Made by a program: the position numbers and the translations under genes. Positions 24,497 through 35,062 of a stretch of DNA of 64,000 nt are shown one piece after another. Below the pieces are notes generated by a model, which saw only the letters and a list, made by a program, of their open reading frames with translations, did no database searches and was not told the origin of the DNA. The DNA is from Osedax fenrisi (taxonomy: Eukaryota > Annelida > Polychaeta > Sabellida > Siboglinidae): assembly GCA_964019155.1 (NCBI GenBank), contig OZ025240.1:46212354-46276353 (forward strand), written 5' to 3'. The first letter of the stretch is position 1. Each line of letters starts with the position of its first letter.

Positions 24497-24501
<5 letters not shown>

Positions 24502-24581
<80 letters not shown>
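24502..24581. repeat. (TA)n microsatellite
   Basis: About 80 bp of TA with one CA interruption. Confidence 0.95.
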
Positions 24582-24917
24582 GCAACGTATTAATTATATT
24601 CTCTCAGTATACTAGCAGCATGTACACATATGTGCATATAAGTATAGGTTCATATAGGTACATTATAATGTACCTTTACTTTATCTGTAAGTGCTATTCT
24701 CCCGGGGCATATGTACATGCCTATTGGACATGTAGTACTATATCATGTATTCATAATAATATAGAATATGTTATATCTGTGGAATAAAACCAGTTTTATT
24801 AGATAATATATTTAAAATAACCTAATAAATATATTAATTCAACATATTTATTTATTAATAATATATATATATATATATATTATTATTATAATATAAATTA
24901 TATATATAGAGTTTAAG

Positions 24918-24923
<6 letters not shown>

Positions 24924-24969
<46 letters not shown>
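24924..24969. repeat. (TA)n microsatellite
   Basis: About 46 bp of TA. Confidence 0.95.
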
Positions 24970-24971
<2 letters not shown>

Positions 24972-25146
24972 GGTATAGCATTCGTGCATCTAAATATTGT
25001 TATTTATACAAGAATCTTGAAATTGAAGTTATAAATTGCAAATATGTGTATTTTAAAATAATTTGAATAACTAAGACGATCGTTTCGAAACACAATTTAA
25101 TATTTTCTTAACTATGTTATACAAATCCTGGTGATCTAAATCGTTC

Positions 25147-25150
<4 letters not shown>

Positions 25151-25187
<37 letters not shown>
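25151..25187. repeat. (TA)n microsatellite
   Basis: About 37 bp of TA. Confidence 0.95.
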
Positions 25188-25190
<3 letters not shown>

Positions 25191-25239
25191 CTAACTTAAA
25201 CTAACTTATACAATTTAAAACAAATAATTACTCAGCTTA

Positions 25240-26360
25240 GAACATAAATATATGGATATAAAAATAATTATAAGTAATACGAAAATTAAAATAATAAATA
25301 TATTTCATCTACTGATTCGAAATGTAATGTAAAATAAATGTAATACAAGTAATATAGTAAATTGGTAACATAATTCCACACAAACATTTATAAAATATTA
25401 AACTGTAAATTACTAAATAATAGGAGCCTGATAAACTAAATAAATAGTAAATATAATATAATAGTAACATTTAAAACGCAAAATGGAAAATTGGATAAAT
25501 AAACTTTTTAAGTATATAAATACATTTAAAAGCGTTACTAATATATTTTTAATATTTTTAATACTATTTATTAAATTATATAATAAATTAGGTCCATAAT
25601 ATGATATACACAAAATTGCAAGATGGTATGACATTTTAAGTTAACATTTTAAATAAACATATTGATGGACTTATATTTTTCTGCAATTACTATAATTTTT
25701 TTAGAAAATAATATATAAATATTAGGATATTAATTTACATGTAAATTAAACCATGATGTATACACATATATGCATATATATATTAGAATACATAACTTAA
25801 TATCATTTAACTTTAATATATTTAATTTTATATATAACTAATCACAATTTAGAGTAGGGGAAATATTACAAATTGAGAGTAATCATTTGTTTTTTAATGC
25901 ATTTTATCTATGGATTTAAATTTAATATTACTATTATAAGTATTACCCATATCAAGAATTAATGAAATTAGTGAAAATAAAAGTAGAATAATATATTTAT
26001 AATAATGATGAGCTACATAATTTATATGTATGTTTATTAATAATAAGGAGAATAAAGTTTATTTTAATAAATTAATAAGAATATGTAATGTACTCCTCCT
26101 ATTTCTATATGTTATTCTAGAATCTATAGAATTATAGTTCTGTATACAGTCTGGAGCGATGAAATATTTTTTAGTTAGTTTTTACAAAATTATTATTCTT
26201 ATAATCTGTAATTAATTACATCATAAAGGTATTATAATGTTATAAAAACTAATACATATATTAATAAATATGTGTTACCATTTCAATTATAAATGTTTCA
26301 TTTATATTTATTTCTAATAAATTATATCTTTATCGGCAAATAACAAAGTACTAATAATAT
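25240..26360. repeat. Local duplication, copy 2 (empty L2 site)
   Basis: Counterpart of 22,100-24,501. At 25,820-25,845 it reads TTTTATATATAACTAATCAC with no retrotransposon. Confidence 0.75.
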
Positions 26361-26384
26361 ATATATTTATATAATTATTAATAA

Positions 26385-26712
26385 TATATAAGGAAAGTAT
26401 GGTTTATTTTTATAAATATAGGCCTACTGTGAGTTCTCTATAGAGACTATAGATTCATACTTTCATCAATATGTATACCACGTATACATTATAATTTATT
26501 GATTACCACATAATTAATACAGATATTCGTTATATATTTAATTCTAGACTATATTCTGGTGTGAAGTATATATAGTTAGTTTTTACAATATTTTAATGAT
26601 CATAAGCTGTAATAAATTACCTATTACCATTTAAATAAAATTATAAGTATTTCATGTTTTTTTCTTCAAATAAAGTATACTTTTTATTTATAAATACAGA
26701 GTAGTAATATAT
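26385..26712. repeat. Local duplication, partial third copy
   Basis: Repeats the second half of the unit (AGTTAGTTTTTACA, ATTACCATTTAAAT, CTTTTTATTTATAAATAC) and ends where a TIR element begins. Confidence 0.65.
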
Positions 26713-27632
26713 GGGAAAGTAACCTATACGGACACTTTAACAATACATGGTCTTAACATTTTATCAATCAATATTTGTAAACAAAATTTACAATATCTTA
26801 ATATTATATGATTATAGATATTGTGATTTTTAAATTTTATTTAATCATTTTATTCAATGAATAATGGAAGTTTCCGTATACGGTACACATGTCCTAATAC
26901 GGACTCCACATATACCACTAGGTAAACTATATATTATTGATGAACCAATCATATAAATTACAATTACATTATTTATAATTAATTTTATGAATAATTTAAT
27001 ATAATTTAATTAGTTAATAATTTATTTATTTTTATTATTGTTTTAATTACTAATACAATTTAAGTTTCTTAGTAATAACATTTTTAGATTTAACTTTATT
27101 GGTAGTATTAATATTATAACGCACGCGATTTTTATGAAAATCAGAATAGTTTACACGCTGCGTGCTTATTGGTTATAGGGTATCCGTATTAAGACATCTA
27201 GATATTTAAGACATATAGAGTGTCCGACAGACACTGTCCATATTAGAGACTTATATGACCTCTAGATATATGCTTATAACTTAATTAATATTTTATAAAA
27301 CATATAGCTATTATGCATATAATGTTTAGAATACTTTAGTTATTAATAATATCGTGTTATGTTTTATATCGATACATTTGTATATGCTTGAGAAGGTTTT
27401 AAGTTGACATTTTTTTTCATACATTTAAAAACTTAATAAAAAATCAGTTTATTGGATATATCAGTACTATTTTGAATAATTAAAAAATAAAATATACTTA
27501 TTTAGACTATATATATAATTATGAATATTTGATTCGTTAACATTTTTGTTGGATTTATGGTTTCTGAGATACCGAGAGTGTCCGTATTCGGAAACTGTCC
27601 TACGGATAGTGTCCGTATTCGCTTACTTTCCA
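26713..27632. mobile_element. TA-flanked TIR element, GTGTCCGTATT family (copy A)
   Basis: About 920 bp. Left end GGGAAAGTAACCTATACGGA; right end GTGTCCGTATTCGCTTACTTTCC. The word occurs singly at the left end and in clusters at about 26,873-26,915, 27,178-27,240 and 27,576-27,625. CCAATCA near 26,945 and TTATTGGTTATAGGGT near 27,165 are the shared inner boxes. No protein encoded. The ends are somewhat decayed. Confidence 0.7.
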
Positions 27633-27733
27633 ATAAATAACTTAAAATATTTATGATCATATATATCAAATTCTGAATAAGATACAAAGTTAACAAACTA
27701 CTATTTATGTTTTTATCGTTTGAGTGTCTTAAT

Positions 27734-27800
27734 GAGAATCGGTTTTAAATCGATTCCTAAAATTCAAGTTTAGGAATCGGTTTATGTGAACCCGATTCTT
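27734..27800. repeat. 67-nt hairpin, microRNA-precursor-like
   Basis: CGATTCCTAAA (27,751-27,761) pairs perfectly with TTTAGGAATCG (27,769-27,779) around a 7-nt loop. AGAATCGG (27,735-27,742) pairs with CCGATTCT (27,792-27,799) after an internal loop. Could be a small RNA precursor or an AT-rich foldback; expression unknown. Confidence 0.45.
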
Positions 27801-27801
27801 A

Positions 27802-28570
27802 AATTATATATATATATATATATATGGATCGTGTTAATATTAATCTATTGGTATAAGAACTTAAGTGTAGTTTCTCTGTTGTATAAATAGGTGTGTATAC
27901 ATGTATGTAATAAGTAAAATAATGGTCTACTAAAAATGTATTAACTTTTTCAAATATATTTATTCAATACAATATTTAATATAATGATAGATATTATCTA
28001 GATCTATAATTAATGCAAGTTTTATAGAATATAAAAAAAAATATTTAATATAAAATTATATTTAACTACTAAATTATTATTATTTTGAAAATAAAAGATA
28101 ACGTTATGAATATTTTAAAATTGACTAATTATTAAATTTTTAAAAAAGCAATTATTATGTAATTATATATTTTAATTATCAATTAATTTAAAGAACTATT
28201 GAAGAAATTAATAAGAAATTAATGAGTGAAATTTGTCACAATAATTATTATGATTACATTAATTTTAAATATTTATAATATAATTATGAAAAATGTATGA
28301 TATATATACAGATAATAACGTATAACTTTATATTATTATAAATAAATAGCCACCTATGGATATTTACTATTTAAATGTATATAAACATTTTCTTTATTTT
28401 AATTTTTTAAATTCTATAAACGACATAAAATTAATTAATGATGATTATGATTTATATCTGATTATTACTTCTACATACTATTAACAACTAAATTGCGTGA
28501 GTTTTTAATTCATTAAATATATTTATATTTGTTATTTTGATTAGATATTATAATAGTACAATTATTTCTA
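27802..28570. other. AT-rich DNA, no gene seen
   Basis: A/T runs and stops in all frames; no repeat family recognised. Confidence 0.5.
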
Positions 28571-28574
28571 CCAC

Positions 28575-28791
28575 GCTGTATAATGGGGTCAGTAATTTTA
28601 GAAATGGGTCGGTATTATGCACATATATCCAATTATCGACCCATGTTTATTACTGTTACAATTATATAAACATTTAAAATAGAAAAATTACATATGTCAT
28701 AATATTACCCAAATTACAAAATTTCAAATAAATATATTAAATTAGTTATTACAATTATTAATTTAGGGGTATGTAATTGGAGAATTTCCCC
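28575..28791. mobile_element. Right-end fragment of the GGTCGGTATT-type TIR element
   Basis: GGGGTCAGTAATTTTAG, GGGTCGGTATTATG, CCAATTATCGACCC and the end GGGGTATGTAATTGG...TTTCCCC match the right half of the copy at 20.06-20.87 kb. The left half is not recognisable. Confidence 0.5.
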
Positions 28792-28799
28792 TGTGTTTG

Positions 28800-29600
28800 T
28801 ACAACATAGACTATACACCTTTTCTCGTATTATTGTTAATTATAATAATATGAATATAATATATAAAAAAAAACAAATTACCCTCATGTATGAAAGTAAT
28901 TAATTGTAGATAAATTGATATACATGTACATAATTTATATTTGCAGAATAACTGTTGATAATGTAAAGTATACTATTGGTCTTTTTATATGATTATTATA
29001 AAGTTTCTTTGAATGCTTAGGCATTTAAAGAATTAAATACTTAACTAATTGTTACGACATGGTGAACTATTTATTTTGTGATTATCTTACATGTTATTAG
29101 AGTGTGAAGGTGAATTAATAACATTAATGTATTGTAGTAGTAGTATTATAGTATATTAAATTCCGAATATTATGACTTTATTAAATATAAAATATATTTA
29201 CCAAACAAAATTTAAATATAATTTAACTATCAAATAATATGGTTTATATGTTAGTGAGATTTTATGAATGTATTTTTTGTAAACATACGTATACGTTTTA
29301 ATTTTATAATAGTCAGATATAATACTAATATAGTGTATATATATACATAATATTAAATGTGTGTCAGTATGGTATCATGATACACTGCAGTGTATTATCA
29401 TGGCATAGATTAGTTAGAAATGTAATAAGTTATTTTCTATTGTAGGAATTAGTAATATATTTAATTTCATAGAATAGTTAAATTGTAAGTTAATTTATAT
29501 GTTAACATATAAAGATATACTTATATATATAACCTTTTGTCATTTACTAATCATCAAATTATACAAATAACATATCAGTAAAGCAACATTTTCTTACTAT
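28800..29600. other. AT-rich DNA, no gene seen
   Basis: No supported feature; only short simple repeats. Confidence 0.5.
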
Positions 29601-29619
29601 ATAAATAAAATCAATAACA

Positions 29620-30931
29620 TGTCTTCAAATCCTCGTACCACATTTTCTTTAGCTATAAAACGTATTGCACCTGATCCCCCTTTGCACATATCCAACATAC
29701 CAAATATTCCTAACAATAAACTCTGTAATAAATTCTCTTACCTTTTATTAAATAAAATCGTATCTACCTGCTCAAGCATTACTTCCCTTTAAAATACAGC
29801 ATCGCTTGTATATTAATCAGTAAACAAATTGATAAGTATCTATCTACCTTTACTACTCCCTCAATATCTGAAATGTATGACCCATTTTAAATCAACTTTC
29901 TCATCTCCATTTGACTTTATTAATATTTATACTTTTAAAAGATTTACTAGTACGTTATCCCCTTATATGCATACTATATTCTCACTTTCTCACTAAAATG
30001 AAAGTTTATCTCCCCTTTTTAAACATGCTGTCATCACTCCTTTTTGTAATTCTTACAACCCTAATCTCTTATATAATTATCATCCTATCTCACAACTTCA
30101 TGTTATTAGAAACAAATTTGTAAGAATCGTTGTCTATCAATTAAATAGATTAAAACTCCTCCCATGATGAAATGCAGAGTATTTCTTAAAGGTACCTTTA
30201 AGTGACGTCACTCAACTGAGATAGCAATCTTTCAAATATTGAACAATATATATGCCAAAGTTTCTCCCTCGCCATTTTTTCAGAGGGTTCTCCTTCTGCG
30301 CAATTGATTCTCTTCGCTATTCTTATATTGAGATTTTAGATGCTTTGCATTAATGTTAATGCCAATGGCTTAACTCCCACATTCTAAACAGATCATCCTC
30401 TGTTAAATTCTGTGATTTTTCTTATGATGACCTTCCTCTACTCTATGGTATTCCATGAGGAGTATTCGTTGCATTTTATGTCATATATAAGCTGACGATA
30501 TCCAACTAAACTCCTTCCTCCCTATATCCACTCCAGATAATTCGCAACTAATTTTATTTACCTCATGTATTAAATACTGGCTTCTCTCCAACAATCTTCA
30601 AATAATATCTCAACAACTGACCTCCTCAAATCCCTACGAATTTCCCATCATTCTCTTCATTCTACCTTGACAACATTCGTATTTAACCTTCCAAGTCAGT
30701 CCTTAATCTTGGAGTCGATTTCGACTATTATCTATATTTTTCTAGTCATATTGCTAACATATTTAAAGCGAATAATTACCATTTATTTCGAATCAGATGT
30801 ATCCGTATACATATTACTCTATTCCCCTTTTTGCTATCTATATTAATTCACTTGTAATTTATAGTATTGATTATTGTTCTTCTTTATTATATAACATTCC
30901 TGCTTCCTCCGTCGCCCCATTAAACAGAATA
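29620..30931 (+). pseudogene. Decayed CR1/L2-type copy, left part (split by an RTE element)
   Basis: Plus-strand relic. Near 30,210 it has the codons for TSLN/TEIAIFQIL (equivalent to HSTETALLQIL in the 16.5-kb copy), near 30,440 the decayed GVPQG block, and near 30,490 a residual (Y)ADDIQ-like segment. Frames are broken by many stops and indels. The sequence stops at TAAACAGAATA, the target duplication of the inserted RTE element, and resumes at 34,240. Confidence 0.7.
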
Positions 30932-30941
30932 CTTACTTACC

Positions 30942-32393
30942 TTACCAGGTCGAGCTTGCTCGGCATTTCTTGACACGTTCCATCCATCCTTTTCTATCGT
31001 TCATCGCGGTTGGAATCTCATCTATATTGCATCCGGTATCCTCCAGTAGTTGATCGATGTACGTCTTGGCAGGTCGTCCTCGTGGCCGTTTGCTGTGAGT
31101 TGGTTGCCAGAGAAGTACATCACTTGCTAGCTCATCTTTGCTTCGCCAACAATGGCCTGCAAATCGTAGGCGTTGTTTCCGAATAGAGGCTGATATTCTT
31201 GGGATTTCAAGATAGAGGTCTTTGTTAGAGATGTGATCTTTCCAGGATTTATTGAGTGCAGCACGGAGCATGCGAGTATATGCTCCATCCAGTCTTTTTT
31301 CCAACGTTGCTGTTAGAGTCCAAGTCGTCGCACCATACACTAGTACTGATTCCACCGCAGCTCGGAAAAAGCTTCTTTTGAGATTTTCTGATAGATTTGA
31401 TTTCCACAGTATAATCATACTATTCAGTGCTGCCCAGGCTTTTGCTATTCTTGTATTGATATCATTTTCAGTATTTGCAATGTAGCTGCCGAGATATTTG
31501 AAATTGTCTACGTTTTTGATAGAATTTCCATTTCTGCTTATCATGTTGTCACTCTTTGAATTTAGGCTCATATACTCAGTTTTATCTGAGTTTATTTTCA
31601 GTCCAATGTCTTCTGCAGCTTCTTCGATTTGATGTAGCATTTTCTCAGCATCTTTTATTGTATCTGCAGTAACTGCAATATCGTCTGCGTAGTCAATGTC
31701 GGTAATATGTATAGCTGGATGTCGACTGCTTCTTCTTTGTGAAAGTGTAAAGCCTAGATTAATATTATCATCTATGGAGTGTTTTAGTATATAGTCAAGG
31801 CAGATTATGAATAAATACGGAGCCAATGTATCTCCTTGTAGGACACCGGTCGTAATTTCAAAATAAGGAGTATCTCCGTCAGGTGATCTGACCATAGCGC
31901 TTGTATTCCTATATAGCATCATTATTGCATTGACTATGTCCTTTGGTATTCCATATATTATTAATATATTTTCCATTTTAAGTCTGTCTATAGAATCGAA
32001 AGCCTTTGCAAAGTCAATAAAAAGCAGCGTTATAGGTAGCTTTTTGGCTTTCACGCCTTCTAATATGCGCCGAATTGTTAATATTTGTCCAGATGTGGAT
32101 CGGTTTGTCCTGAATCCATTTTGATTTTTCCTTAGGATAGGGTCGATCACAGGTCTTATCCTGTTTAGTAACATCAGGTTGTATATCTTGGCAGCAATTG
32201 GTGTGAGTGTGATTCCTCTATAGTTTTTCGTTATTGATAGATTACCTTTTTTGGGGAAAGGGAGAATGCACCCTTCTCTCCATCTTCTAATACTTTCTTG
32301 GTTGTATACACAATTACAGGATTCTAGAAGAAATTCTTGAAAATCGTCTATTTTCCATACTTCAGCAGGAATTTCATCGAGGCCAACCGCTTT
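30942..32393 (-). CDS. RTE reverse-transcriptase region (downstream of in-frame TGA)
   Basis: Open from just after the TGA at 32,394-32,396 to TAA at 30,942. The first codons (KAVGLDEIPAEVW, then RRWREGCILPFPKKG and NYRGITL) are fingers-domain blocks. From the internal Met at 32,174 the protein has FIDFAKAFD (residues 52-60), GVLQGDTLAPYLF (110-122) and catalytic YADD (162-165). After these come a thumb/connection region with LRFAGHCWRS and the RPRGRPAKTYIDQLL tail typical of RTE-type proteins. All reverse-transcriptase blocks are present; only the stop separates it from the endonuclease. Function: copies element RNA onto nicked target DNA. Confidence 0.85.
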   Translation of the reverse strand, partial: KAVGLDEIPAEVWKIDDFQEFLLESCNCVYNQESIRRWREGCILPFPKKGNLSITKNYRGITLTPIAAKIYNLMLLNRIRPVIDPILRKNQNGFRTNRSTSGQILTIRRILEGVKAKKLPITLLFIDFAKAFDSIDRLKMENILIIYGIPKDIVNAIMMLYRNTSAMVRSPDGDTPYFEITTGVLQGDTLAPYLFIICLDYILKHSIDDNINLGFTLSQRRSSRHPAIHITDIDYADDIAVTADTIKDAEKMLHQIEEAAEDIGLKINSDKTEYMSLNSKSDNMISRNGNSIKNVDNFKYLGSYIANTENDINTRIAKAWAALNSMIILWKSNLSENLKRSFFRAAVESVLVYGATTWTLTATLEKRLDGAYTRMLRAALNKSWKDHISNKDLYLEIPRISASIRKQRLRFAGHCWRSKDELASDVLLWQPTHSKRPRGRPAKTYIDQLLEDTGCNIDEIPTAMNDRKGWMERVKKCRASSTW

Positions 32394-33977
32394 TCAATTC
32401 TGGATACTTTTGGTGGCTTTTGATAATTCAGGTGCAGTAAAAGGTCCAGTTTCTATATTTAGATGCTTATTGGTATTTACGATGCATTCATTTCCGCTGT
32501 TTGTTGTAGTTTGTATCGGTTTGCCGAGTAGTTCTTTGAAGTGTTGGTGCCATAGTTGTATGCGTTCTTTTTCGCTATTTGCTTTAATCTTGGCTTTTTC
32601 TGTATTCTTTCGTCCGCTGACTTCGTTGACTGTTTTCCATGCAAGTGCTGATTTTTTAAAACTGATTGCGTTTTTTATTACATCAATCTTGCGAGTAACA
32701 TATTCGGTTTGTTCATTTTCATACATTTTGGTGAGCACATTTTGAGCATCTGTAAAATTTTTGATATTTTCTGAAGTTGGATCGCTGTTTTTGATCTCTG
32801 CCGCTTGATGGAGTATTTCACGCTTTTGACATATATACGGTGTTTCCCATGGTAATCTCTTTATCATTTTCGGTTTCAACGGGATTTCTTTTGTAGCTGC
32901 TTCCTTGCAGGCTTTTTCAAAATTGTTATATCTAGAGTTTGCAGTTGATTCGTTTTGTTCACTTTCTTGGAGGACTGTATATCCGTTTTTCACTTCAGTA
33001 ATGAAACTTTTTCGGACATCGCTATCGTCTTTCAGTGTGGACCAATTAAAGGGCTTATTTTGACATAATTTCTTTTTATTGGCTCTCAGACAAAGACATA
33101 TTTTAGCTGAAATTATACGATGGTCAGATGCTACACTAATAAACGAATTGAATGCTCTCCCTTTTTTGGCGCTATTTTTCCACTTCTTGTTGATGATTAA
33201 AAAATCAATCTGAGATTTAAAACCATTTGGTGAGGTATGTGTCCATTTCTGTCCTAATCTTTTCTGGAAATGAGTATTTAGGCATAATAGATTATTTTCT
33301 TGAAGATAACTTTGTAACATATTACCGTTTCGGTTTGTTTCCCTGTGTAGGGAATATTTATGTCCATCATCGTATCCAAGGTGTGCGTTGAAGTCTCCTC
33401 CTATAATTAGTACATTATGCTTTGGGATGTTTCTTGTAAATGCGTTTAGATCAGTATAGAATAATTCAACCTCCTGTTCATCGGTAACGTTTGTCGGGCT
33501 GTAGCATGATATAACTGTTGTCATCGGGTTTCCTTCGAAATGTATTGCCATTATTCTGGGGTTTATTTTTTCAACGCTTGTTATTTTATCATATGCTCTC
33601 GAGTTCAATAGTATACCAATTCCACCGGTAGCAGCATTCATACTGTTTTTCCATGCAGAGCAAGTTATTAGTATCCATTTTCCGAAGTTGTGTTCTTTGA
33701 TATCAATGTTAGGGTGTACGAATCTGTGTTCTTGTATGCATAAAACATCATGTCTGGTTTTTTCAGCTGAAGATACTAGTTCTGGTACCTTCCATTTTCT
33801 TTGTAAAGTCTGTGTGTTTAATGATCCGAAGATCATACTTTTCTTCGACACTAAAAGTTTTGGTGTATTGTGTTTCTCAGTAGCTATTTTTTCGACTGCA
33901 ACCTGAGATGGAATTGCAGGACGCGCTCCTTGTTCCGCGCGACGAGCGATGCGGGATGGGATATGTGATTGTGTCAT
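32394..33977 (-). CDS. RTE apurinic-like endonuclease region
   Basis: ATG at 33,977; 527 codons to an in-frame TGA. After a basic N-terminal stretch of about 45 residues come GSLNTQTL (51-58), the metal-binding CIQEH (80-84), GDFNAHLG (194-201) and SDHR (284-287), all hallmarks of the exonuclease-endonuclease-phosphatase fold used by non-LTR elements to nick the target. The region 300-527 links to the reverse transcriptase. The TGA falls exactly in the linker and the frame continues unchanged on its far side, so this is one polypeptide of about 1,010 codons with one nonsense codon rather than two genes. Confidence 0.85.
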   Translation of the reverse strand: MTQSHIPSRIARRAEQGARPAIPSQVAVEKIATEKHNTPKLLVSKKSMIFGSLNTQTLQRKWKVPELVSSAEKTRHDVLCIQEHRFVHPNIDIKEHNFGKWILITCSAWKNSMNAATGGIGILLNSRAYDKITSVEKINPRIMAIHFEGNPMTTVISCYSPTNVTDEQEVELFYTDLNAFTRNIPKHNVLIIGGDFNAHLGYDDGHKYSLHRETNRNGNMLQSYLQENNLLCLNTHFQKRLGQKWTHTSPNGFKSQIDFLIINKKWKNSAKKGRAFNSFISVASDHRIISAKICLCLRANKKKLCQNKPFNWSTLKDDSDVRKSFITEVKNGYTVLQESEQNESTANSRYNNFEKACKEAATKEIPLKPKMIKRLPWETPYICQKREILHQAAEIKNSDPTSENIKNFTDAQNVLTKMYENEQTEYVTRKIDVIKNAISFKKSALAWKTVNEVSGRKNTEKAKIKANSEKERIQLWHQHFKELLGKPIQTTTNSGNECIVNTNKHLNIETGPFTAPELSKATKSIQN

Positions 33978-34239
33978 TTAATTTGCTTTCGGTAGCTGGG
34001 TAAAATGTGCGGTCGCCACTCCATACACAAGTGGGGTTTGCACCGTAACCCTGGTGCGGGTGGCAACAGAGTAATAGGTCTTGCCAAAGGACGACTCTGA
34101 TTTTTGGTTCAGGACTGCTTATTGAATAGATTATTCATGTATTCGCAGCTAACACTCCATATCTGGAGGTCTACTTCCCCTATCCACCACCTGGGGACCC
34201 GCTGGATGGGAGTTAATATCTCCACACCAGAAAACAGAA
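33978..34239 (-). other. 5' UTR of the RTE element
   Basis: About 260 bp of comparatively GC-rich sequence between the target duplication and the ATG. It should carry the internal promoter expected for such elements; no motif can be named. Confidence 0.6.
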
Positions 34240-34250
34240 TAAACAGAATA

Positions 34251-34690
34251 ATCCATAATATCCATTTTAAATATTAGACTATCTTACCATTCATCTACTA
34301 AATCCTTTCAACTTCTACCAAACTGTTTCCCCTATAAAAAACGATCCCTAATTCAACTTGTTTCAATTACCCATAAATCTATATATTCCTCCACTCCTTC
34401 ATATATATGTGACTTACTCTTAATTCGATACAGCACCATCGATGCATGTCATATATATATATATATATGTATAGGATATACATAGGATATATCCTCTATC
34501 TGATTGCATTATATTATTATCTTTTATATTTCGCTATTATTACTTACACTTTGTTCCGTTAGTTTTTTCGTTTTTTATGGTTATTGTATTTTATTTTTAT
34601 TATTTATTTTACGTGCACTTATGAAGATATTCTTCAATTTGTAATGGTTCCCAAAAAACATATTTCATTATCATTAACATCATCACATAT
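34251..34690 (+). pseudogene. Decayed CR1/L2-type copy, right part
   Basis: Continues the relic interrupted at 30,931. It matches 17,390-17,570 closely (CCATTTT...AATATTA, ACGATCCCTAATT, TTACCCATAAATCTATATAT) and ends with a T-rich 3' UTR and a CATCATCA-like tail before ATATATAT, as in the 16.5-kb copy. Confidence 0.7.
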
Positions 34691-34841
34691 ATATTTAATT
34701 ATTAATAAATTAATAATTAACCATCAGGAAGTTAATTAAAACATAATAATGTGACTGAGGTATGTCATAAAGTTAAAAGATATATATGTATATAAAACTT
34801 ATGTATTATACTGTATTATACTGTATTATAATGTAATTCCC

Positions 34842-34854
<13 letters not shown>

Positions 34855-34888
<34 letters not shown>
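34855..34888. repeat. (TA)n at the 3' junction of an L2 element
   Basis: About 34 bp of TA directly touching the 3' end of the element at 34,889. Confidence 0.95.
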
Positions 34889-34890
<2 letters not shown>

Positions 34891-35062
34891 AATTGAATTG
34901 AATTGTTTATTTAAACACCAATATAGCGGGTGCCCTCTCTGGTGTATAATAATAACGAAAAATAATAAAAACAAACGAATAGAAAATACAAAATAACAAC
35001 AAATTAAATTAAATAGATTTAGATAGGATATAAAGATTAAATAACGCGTATACAAAAATAAA

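Larger units (their letters stand above)
22100..24501. repeat. Local duplication, copy 1 (interrupted by an L2 element)
   Basis: AT-rich sequence repeated at 25,240-26,360. Shared landmarks include AAATTAGGTCC, GATATACA...TTGCAAGATGG, ATGACATTTTAAG, CATAACTTAATA and AAATATTACAAATTGAGAG. The second half (23,950-24,501: AGTTAGTTTTTAC, TTACCATTTCAATTGTAAG, TCTTTATCGGCA) occurs a third time at 26,385-26,712. The 22,709-23,916 retrotransposon is an insertion absent from copy 2. Confidence 0.75.
30932..34239 (-). mobile_element. Nearly full-length RTE-type non-LTR retrotransposon
   Basis: 3.3-kb minus-strand element flanked by the 11-bp target duplication TAAACAGAATA (30,921-30,931 and 34,240-34,250). 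It has a 5' UTR of about 260 bp, one endonuclease-reverse transcriptase frame interrupted by a single in-frame TGA, and virtually no 3' UTR: the stop codon is inside the terminal tandem GGTAAGGTAAGTAAG. The G+C is clearly higher than the host and the frame is little decayed, so insertion was recent. It splits an older L2-type relic. Confidence 0.9.

Noticed and set aside
31252..33906. Plus-strand open frames opposite the RTE element
   Set aside because: Antisense shadows of the endonuclease-reverse transcriptase frame.
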